A stretch of 10,135 nt of DNA from CAINDI01 sp037127585. Its GTDB lineage: Bacteria > Verrucomicrobiota > Verrucomicrobiia > Palsa-1439. Below, piece by piece: positions 6,845-10,135 of this stretch. The notes beneath the pieces were generated by a model, which was not told where the DNA came from, made no database searches, and saw only the letters and a program-made list of their open reading frames with translations. The position numbers and the translations under genes are program-made. The stretch covers positions 1 through 10,135 of the forward strand of contig JBAXYB010000108.1 of assembly GCA_037127585.1 (NCBI GenBank), in the 5' to 3' direction. Within the stretch, counting starts at the first letter, position 1. Each line of letters begins with the position of its first letter.

Positions 6845-7641
6845 GAATCATCGAACCGCACTGCCACATGATTTCGCGCGTGACCGACGACTACGAGCGC
6901 ATGGCGTTAGCCGGCATCGAAGCCGTCGTCGAACCGTCCTTCTGGCTCGGCGCGCCGCGCACGAGTGTCGGCACCTATGTCGACTACTTCGAGATGATCA
7001 TCAGTTGGGAAACGCAGCGGGCGAAGATGTTTGGCATCGACCACTTCACCTGCATCGCGATGAACCCGCGCGAAGCCAACAACGTCCCGCTAACAAACGA
7101 CGTCTTACCGGTGGTGGAGAAATTCTGTCGCCGGGAAACGTGTGTCGCTGTCGGTGAAATCGGGTTCGACCGGCAGACCGATGCCGAAGAGGCCGCCATC
7201 CGCGCGCAGTTGAAACTCGCGAAGAAGTTCGACATGCCGGTCCTCATCCACTTGCCGCACCAATTCAAGAAAGTCGGCACCGAACGGACGTTGCAAGTCG
7301 TCATCGATGAAGGGATGAACCCCGCCCGGGTTCTCCTCGATCACAATACCGAAGAAACGTTGCCGCTCTACGCCGGCACGAAATTCTGGCGCGGCTTGAG
7401 CATCTATCCCATTACAAAGCTGACCATCGAACGCACCGCCAACATCGTTGAGCAATACGGCGTCGACCGGCTGATGGTCAACAGCGCGTGCGACTGGGGA
7501 ATCTCCGACCCGCTCAACGTCCCGAAGCTCGTCCACGAGTTAGTCCGCCGCAATTACCCCAAAGACCAAATCGAACAACTCGTCTTCCGCAACCCCATCG
7601 AATTCTACAGCCAGTCCGACAAGTGGACATTCAAGCCGTAG
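6841..7641 (+). CDS. TatD-family metal-dependent hydrolase, EboB-like
   Basis: The 266-residue protein is a TIM-barrel amidohydrolase of the TatD family. The expected metal ligands are in order: His7 and His9 (EPHCHM), Glu106 (VAVGEIGFD), His137 (VLIHLPH), His168 (LLDHNTE) and Asp218 (NSACDWGISDP). The segment AVVEPSFWLGAPRTSVGTY and the phrase DHNTEET resemble the subgroup called EboB in ebo gene clusters rather than the DNase-like TatD. The substrate is unknown. The start is GTG at 6841, eight bases after GGAG (6829-6832), within a GTGA overlap with DUF971. The same frame is open back to 6649, but that extension lies wholly inside DUF971 and has no family similarity. It is co-transcribed with the two upstream genes. 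Position 7642-7700 holds a 59-base gap before the rhodanese. Confidence 0.9.
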   Translation: MRIIEPHCHMISRVTDDYERMALAGIEAVVEPSFWLGAPRTSVGTYVDYFEMIISWETQRAKMFGIDHFTCIAMNPREANNVPLTNDVLPVVEKFCRRETCVAVGEIGFDRQTDAEEAAIRAQLKLAKKFDMPVLIHLPHQFKKVGTERTLQVVIDEGMNPARVLLDHNTEETLPLYAGTKFWRGLSIYPITKLTIERTANIVEQYGVDRLMVNSACDWGISDPLNVPKLVHELVRRNYPKDQIEQLVFRNPIEFYSQSDKWTFKP

Positions 7642-7687
7642 ATTTCCGCCAACGAATTCGCGCCGCCGGTGTCTAACTAACCAACCC

Positions 7688-7693
7688 TAAGGA
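7688..7693 (+). promoter_or_regulatory. Ribosome binding site of the rhodanese gene
   Basis: TAAGGA lies seven bases before the ATG at 7701. It is one of the few clear Shine-Dalgarno sequences on the + strand here, so this gene is translated independently of the coupled trio upstream. No convincing promoter is visible in 7642-7687. Confidence 0.75.
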
Positions 7694-7700
7694 AACCCAC

Positions 7701-8087
7701 ATGAAGAAACTACTCGCACTCATCACCCCGTTCCTAATCGTGGCCGCCAGCTATGCCGGCGACGCGCCGGACATCACCATCCCCGAACTCAAAGCGGCTC
7801 TCGCCGCCAAGAAAGTCGTCTTGCTCGACGCCAACGGCACGAAGTCGTGGCAGGAAGGCCACATTACCGGCGCGATTGACTACAAAGCGAATCAAGACAA
7901 ATTAGCCACGCTCCTGCCGAAAGATAAAGACTCACTGATTGTTGCTTACTGTGGGAGCCCGAAGTGCAAGGCCTACAAAGCCGCCGTCGAAGCCGCTGAG
8001 AAACTCGGTTATACCAACATCAAACACCTCTCCGCCGGCATCAAAGGCTGGGTCAAAGCCGGTGAGCCGACGGACAAAGGTAGCTAA
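7701..8087 (+). CDS. Secreted single-domain rhodanese-like protein
   Basis: The 128-residue protein begins with a signal peptide (MKK, then a hydrophobic stretch, with probable cleavage after ASYA at residue 19 or so), so it should act outside the cytoplasm. The rest is one rhodanese domain: DITIPELKAAL, LLDANGTKSWQEGHITGAIDY, then the active-site loop with Cys84 in YCGSPKCK, and the closing LSAGIKGWVKAGEP. Rhodaneses carry sulfur as a persulfide on the loop cysteine. A second Cys (Cys89) at the end of the loop could form a disulfide with Cys84, giving a redox rather than a sulfur-transfer role. It follows the TatD gene by 59 bases and is closed by the hairpin at 8110-8144. Physiological partners are not evident from the context. 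Confidence 0.92.
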   Translation: MKKLLALITPFLIVAASYAGDAPDITIPELKAALAAKKVVLLDANGTKSWQEGHITGAIDYKANQDKLATLLPKDKDSLIVAYCGSPKCKAYKAAVEAAEKLGYTNIKHLSAGIKGWVKAGEPTDKGS

Positions 8088-8109
8088 CTCCCCCGCGCTT
8101 CGAAACGGT

Positions 8110-8144
8110 AACGCCCGGCAATCCAGGATGGATTGCCGGGCGTT
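8110..8144. terminator. Perfect 16-bp hairpin between convergent genes, probable bidirectional terminator
   Basis: AACGCCCGGCAATCCA (8110-8125) and its exact reverse complement (8129-8144) flank the three-base loop GGA. The hairpin sits between the rhodanese stop (8087) and the stop of the opposing gene (8164), the classic place for a shared terminator. There is no T-tract on either side, so it may stop polymerase poorly alone or mainly protect 3' ends. Confidence 0.75.
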
Positions 8145-8163
8145 CGTGTGATTACGTGTTGAG

Positions 8164-8877
8164 TTAGAGGTTCGCGTCTGTCGCCTTCAAGGTCGCGGCG
8201 ACAATGCGGCGCAGCTTGAGTTCTTCGGGCGTGAGGTTCTTTGCGGTCGCGAGCCGATGCAGCCGGGCTTGCACGTCTTCCAACGTCGCGTGGCCCTGAT
8301 CGAGCATGTCCATAACGGACTCGCCATTTGCGTTTGGCGTCTTCAAGTACGAGAGCAACTCCTGTTCGAGTTGATCGCCGAAGTGCTTCGTCAACTTGGG
8401 ATCATTCGCGGCGCCGAGGATGGCTTGGACGTGGTCACGATTCTCGGTGAGGAACTGGTCGAGAAAGGCTTCTACTTCCGGCTCAAATTCCCGGCCATAA
8501 AGAGCCAGCGAATTTTCAAACCGGTCTTCCAGTTGCATCCGGTAATGCGGCATCTGATCCAGCACCATGTCCGGCAAGTTGGCCAGCGCCGTCGGCACTT
8601 CGTGCACGATTTGATCGGACAGTGCTGCGCCGCCTTGGCGGACAAACTCCACCGCATGGGCGGTGGTGATGTCTGCGGCCGGCGTCGGCTGGAGCACGTT
8701 GTAGTGCAACCACGTGGTGATGCCGACGCTGTAGCCGACGACGGCCACGAGGAGGAGCGACGTCACCAGACGAGTGGTCTTCAGACTTTTCGTCGTCGCT
8801 TCGAGTTGCTGCTCAACAAAGCTGGCGGCGCAGGTTTCGGCTGACTCCGACCGGTCGGGGTTGGGTTGGGTACTCAT
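8164..8877 (-). CDS. Single-pass membrane protein of unknown function, second gene of a two-gene operon
   Basis: I do not recognise a family for this 237-residue protein. A polar N-terminus (about 36 residues, including one Cys) precedes a single hydrophobic helix (about 37-57, LVTSLLLVAVVGYSVGITTW). The remaining 180 residues are charged and predicted helical, with many Glu, Gln and Leu. By the charge rule the N-terminus is cytoplasmic and the helical part extracytoplasmic. The start ATG lies in an ATGA overlap with the upstream gene, with AAGGAG five bases before it. The design matches its upstream neighbour (short cytoplasmic coil, one membrane helix, long helical domain with a conserved-looking F-x(7)-L-S/A-x(3)-V-x-E-V patch), suggesting paralogs. 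It could be a component of an envelope complex; no enzyme motif is visible. Confidence 0.8.
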   Translation of the reverse strand: MSTQPNPDRSESAETCAASFVEQQLEATTKSLKTTRLVTSLLLVAVVGYSVGITTWLHYNVLQPTPAADITTAHAVEFVRQGGAALSDQIVHEVPTALANLPDMVLDQMPHYRMQLEDRFENSLALYGREFEPEVEAFLDQFLTENRDHVQAILGAANDPKLTKHFGDQLEQELLSYLKTPNANGESVMDMLDQGHATLEDVQARLHRLATAKNLTPEELKLRRIVAATLKATDANL

Positions 8878-9596
8878 TTGATCTCCTTCTTATCGAGTGA
8901 GGCGACGAACAACTGCCGGGTTTGCGGGGTTAACTTCACAAGTTCTTCATGGAGCAAGCCGAGCGAGACGACGGCCAGATCCCACGGATCCACATCATCG
9001 TGACCGGCTTCGAGATGCCGGATCTCGGCGAGATCCGCGACCATCTTTTCCAACGAATCCTCGTACGGCAACATCACCGCCGAGGCGACGTTCGCCATGC
9101 GATTATGCGCTTCGGCAGTCAACCGGCCGGCCGCTTCGCTCAACTGGTCGGCGGTCAGGTTCGGATACTCCACGCGCCACTTGGCCAACCGGTTTTCCAT
9201 GGCTTTGCCGATGCTCGGCTTCAACGCGCGTTCCGCCCGCTCCGGTAAGTGCTGGCGCAAGAGATCCATTTCCTTTTCTGCCCGCGCCGTAAACTCCGGC
9301 ATGCGCCGTTCGATCTTCACCATTTCTTTTTGGAGAATGGGCCCGAGGCGATCCAGAGTGTGCGCCGTCAACTTCTTGACCTCGGGGACGGCGTCATTGG
9401 CCAGCCCATTTTTCAATGCGGTCATGAACTTGTCGTGCGTCGGCCCTTCGTTCAACAAGGCCAACGACTGCTGGCGCACATGCCAGAGACAACTAGCGAC
9501 GATGACCAAAATGGTCACCACTCCGCCCAGCCGCCACCGGCGAATCTGCACCTGTAGCGCCTGTAACTTCTCAATTTTCGTCTGCATATCATCCAT
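8874..9596 (-). CDS. Single-pass membrane protein of unknown function, first gene of a two-gene operon
   Basis: This 240-residue protein resembles no family that I can name. A short charged, helical N-terminus (MDDMQTKIEKLQALQVQIRRWR) leads into one membrane helix (about 24-38, GGVVTILVIVASCLW). A long helical region follows, rich in Lys, Arg, Glu and Leu (about 50-195), and then an acidic segment HLEAGHDDVDPWDL (194-207). The layout is the same as that of the downstream gene product. The start at 9594-9596 is chosen because GGAGG lies seven bases upstream. A further in-frame ATG at 9663-9665 would add 23 residues with no ribosome binding site and would read through the palindrome at 9630-9644. 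The stop overlaps the downstream ATG as ATGA. It probably works with the downstream product in the envelope. Confidence 0.82.
   Translation of the reverse strand: MDDMQTKIEKLQALQVQIRRWRLGGVVTILVIVASCLWHVRQQSLALLNEGPTHDKFMTALKNGLANDAVPEVKKLTAHTLDRLGPILQKEMVKIERRMPEFTARAEKEMDLLRQHLPERAERALKPSIGKAMENRLAKWRVEYPNLTADQLSEAAGRLTAEAHNRMANVASAVMLPYEDSLEKMVADLAEIRHLEAGHDDVDPWDLAVVSLGLLHEELVKLTPQTRQLFVASLDKKEIK
8883..8888 (-). promoter_or_regulatory. Ribosome binding site of the 8164-8877 gene
   Basis: AAGGAG on the minus strand lies five bases before the ATG at 8877, within the 3' end of the upstream coding region. It confirms that start and shows that the second gene of the pair has its own ribosome entry as well as an ATGA overlap. 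Confidence 0.8.
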
Positions 9597-9603
9597 GAGT
9601 AAA

Positions 9604-9608
9604 CCTCC
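9604..9608 (-). promoter_or_regulatory. Ribosome binding site deciding the start of the 8874-9596 gene
   Basis: GGAGG on the minus strand sits seven bases before the ATG at 9596, an ideal spacing, and settles this start over the longer reading from 9665. Confidence 0.85.
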
Positions 9609-9629
9609 AGTTTCGGCGTTAATCTGACT

Positions 9630-9644
9630 ATCCCACCGTGGGAT
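9630..9644. promoter_or_regulatory. Palindrome upstream of the membrane-protein operon, possible operator
   Basis: ATCCCAC C GTGGGAT has 7-bp perfect arms around a single central base, 33 bases upstream of the ATG at 9596. An extended -10-like TGCTATATC on the minus strand (9651-9659) lies 6 bases further upstream, so the palindrome would cover the transcription start. This fits a repressor site or a short 5' hairpin. No factor is identified, and the -35 position is poor. Confidence 0.35.
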
Positions 9645-9760
9645 GGAGTGTGATATAGCAGCCATTGTGCCGAGCCTGATCCGCGCACCCGCCTGTCCAG
9701 TTCTGCGTATAGCTCCGAACTATTCTGGCCACCCGGTCTCACGAATTGTTCAACCCTGTC

Positions 9761-9781
9761 GTTCCGGCGATAACCGGGAAC
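9761..9781 (+). repeat. Imperfect inverted repeat upstream of inositol-phosphate synthase
   Basis: GTTCCGG (9761-9767) pairs with CCGGGAAC (9774-9781) through one bulged G and a six-base loop, CGATAA. Its right arm overlaps the proposed -35 element at 9777-9783. It may be a binding site for a regulator or a chance hairpin. Confidence 0.4.
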
Positions 9782-9804
9782 TTTCCGTCCGCCACAGTGT
9801 CTGG
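9777..9804 (+). promoter_or_regulatory. Candidate ECF (sigmaE-like) promoter for inositol-phosphate synthase
   Basis: GGAACTT (9777-9783) is followed after 16 bases by TCTGG (9800-9804). The sigmaE consensus of E. coli is GGAACTT, about 16 bases, TCTGA, so only the last base differs. Transcription would start near 9810, leaving about 8 bases before the ATG at 9818. A competing sigma70-like -10, TAAAGT (9805-9810), lacks a good -35. Both would give a very short leader. Confidence 0.4.
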
Positions 9805-9817
9805 TAAAGTGCGAACG

Positions 9818-10135
9818 ATGAAACGACTTGGTGTGCTAATTGCCGGCTTGGACGGCGCGGTGGCTTCAACCCTGGTGACCGGTGTCGCGCTGATGCGGCG
9901 CGGCCACGCCCGACCACAAGCGTTGATCTCCGAACAATTCAAGAAATCCCACGGGCTGGCCGGCTTCGATCAGTTCGTCTTTGGCGGCTGGGATCCGCGC
10001 GGCGAGAATCTTTTTGAAGCCGCGCTCCGCAACCAAGTCGTCGACCGCGCCCGCCTCCAGCCGGTCCGCCAGGAATTGACACGCCTCAAACCCTGGTCTG
10101 CCGGCACCGACAAAATCGCCGCCTTCCGCCGGCAA
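9818..10135 (+). CDS. Inositol-3-phosphate synthase, N-terminal 106 residues (3' end outside window)
   Basis: The frame is open from ATG 9818 to the window edge (106 complete codons). The N-terminus KRLGVLIAGLDGAVAST carries the glycine-rich NAD-binding loop of the myo-inositol-1-phosphate synthase family, followed by the conserved VFGGWDPRGENLFEAA (54-69). The enzyme turns glucose 6-phosphate into inositol 3-phosphate with bound NAD, supplying inositol for phospholipids or solutes. There is no Shine-Dalgarno, while -10-like elements end 7-13 bases before the ATG, pointing to a near-leaderless message. It is divergent from the membrane-protein operon, with 221 bases between the two starts (9597-9817) that hold the sites listed separately. 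The catalytic C-terminal domain lies outside the window, so intactness cannot be judged. Confidence 0.87.
   Translation, partial: MKRLGVLIAGLDGAVASTLVTGVALMRRGHARPQALISEQFKKSHGLAGFDQFVFGGWDPRGENLFEAALRNQVVDRARLQPVRQELTRLKPWSAGTDKIAAFRRQ

Noticed and set aside
9597..9665. 23-residue N-terminal extension of the first unknown membrane protein
   Set aside because: The GGAGG ribosome site lies inside this stretch, seven bases before the ATG at 9596, and no ribosome site precedes the upstream ATG.
9761..9781. Inverted repeat read as an intrinsic terminator
   Set aside because: No transcript is expected to end here, since the flanking genes diverge. The stem has a bulge and no T-tract follows.
9866..10135. 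89-codon open frame on the minus strand at the right edge
   Set aside because: It is the antisense of the inositol-phosphate synthase N-terminus, whose GGWDPRGENLFEAA and NAD loop are recognisable on the + strand.

Overview
The window is GC-rich bacterial chromosome, densely coded, with short intergenic gaps and no phage, insertion sequence, tRNA, rRNA or CRISPR array that I can recognise. The gene set is an iron-sulfur type PurF, an unusual PurM, a lone Flp-type pilin, a TMEM260-like (DUF2723) membrane protein with C-terminal TPRs, and myo-inositol-phosphate synthase. Together with GTG starts and several Shine-Dalgarno-less genes, this suggests a member of the PVC group, most likely Verrucomicrobiota. 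That is a guess from gene content, not a phylogenetic result.

Layout. Positions 1-3456 hold three purine genes on the + strand: the 3' part of purF, a purM that overlaps it by four bases, and purH. Between purM and purH a tiny Flp pilin gene (1642-1815) lies on the opposite strand. It is convergent with purM and divergent from purH, and candidate promoters for flp and purH sit back to back at 1835-1896.

Positions 3498-7641 form a tightly coupled trio: a 1016-residue DUF2723/TPR membrane protein, a 99-residue DUF971 zinc protein and a 266-residue TatD-family hydrolase resembling EboB. They are joined by two four-base GTGA overlaps. A secreted one-domain rhodanese (7701-8087) follows with its own ribosome binding site. 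A perfect 16-bp hairpin (8110-8144) then separates it from an opposing operon.

That minus-strand operon (8874-9596, then 8164-8877) encodes two single-pass membrane proteins that I cannot assign to a family. They share an architecture and look like diverged paralogs. Upstream of it, reading the other way, begins an inositol-3-phosphate synthase gene (9818 to the window edge). It is preceded by a sequence that looks like an extracytoplasmic-function sigma factor promoter.

How they fit together. PurF, PurM and PurH carry out the first, the fifth and the last two steps of IMP synthesis. The DUF2723 trio and the rhodanese look like a separate cell-envelope or modification block. The EboB-like hydrolase and the inositol-phosphate synthase may belong to a wider ebo-type neighbourhood that continues past the right edge, but this is a hypothesis. 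The points most worth a second look are the PurM with an altered signature loop, the heptamer repeat translated in frame inside purH, the solitary pilin, the DUF2723-DUF971-TatD unit, the unknown membrane pair, and the abrupt switch of third-codon-base preference inside the DUF2723 gene.
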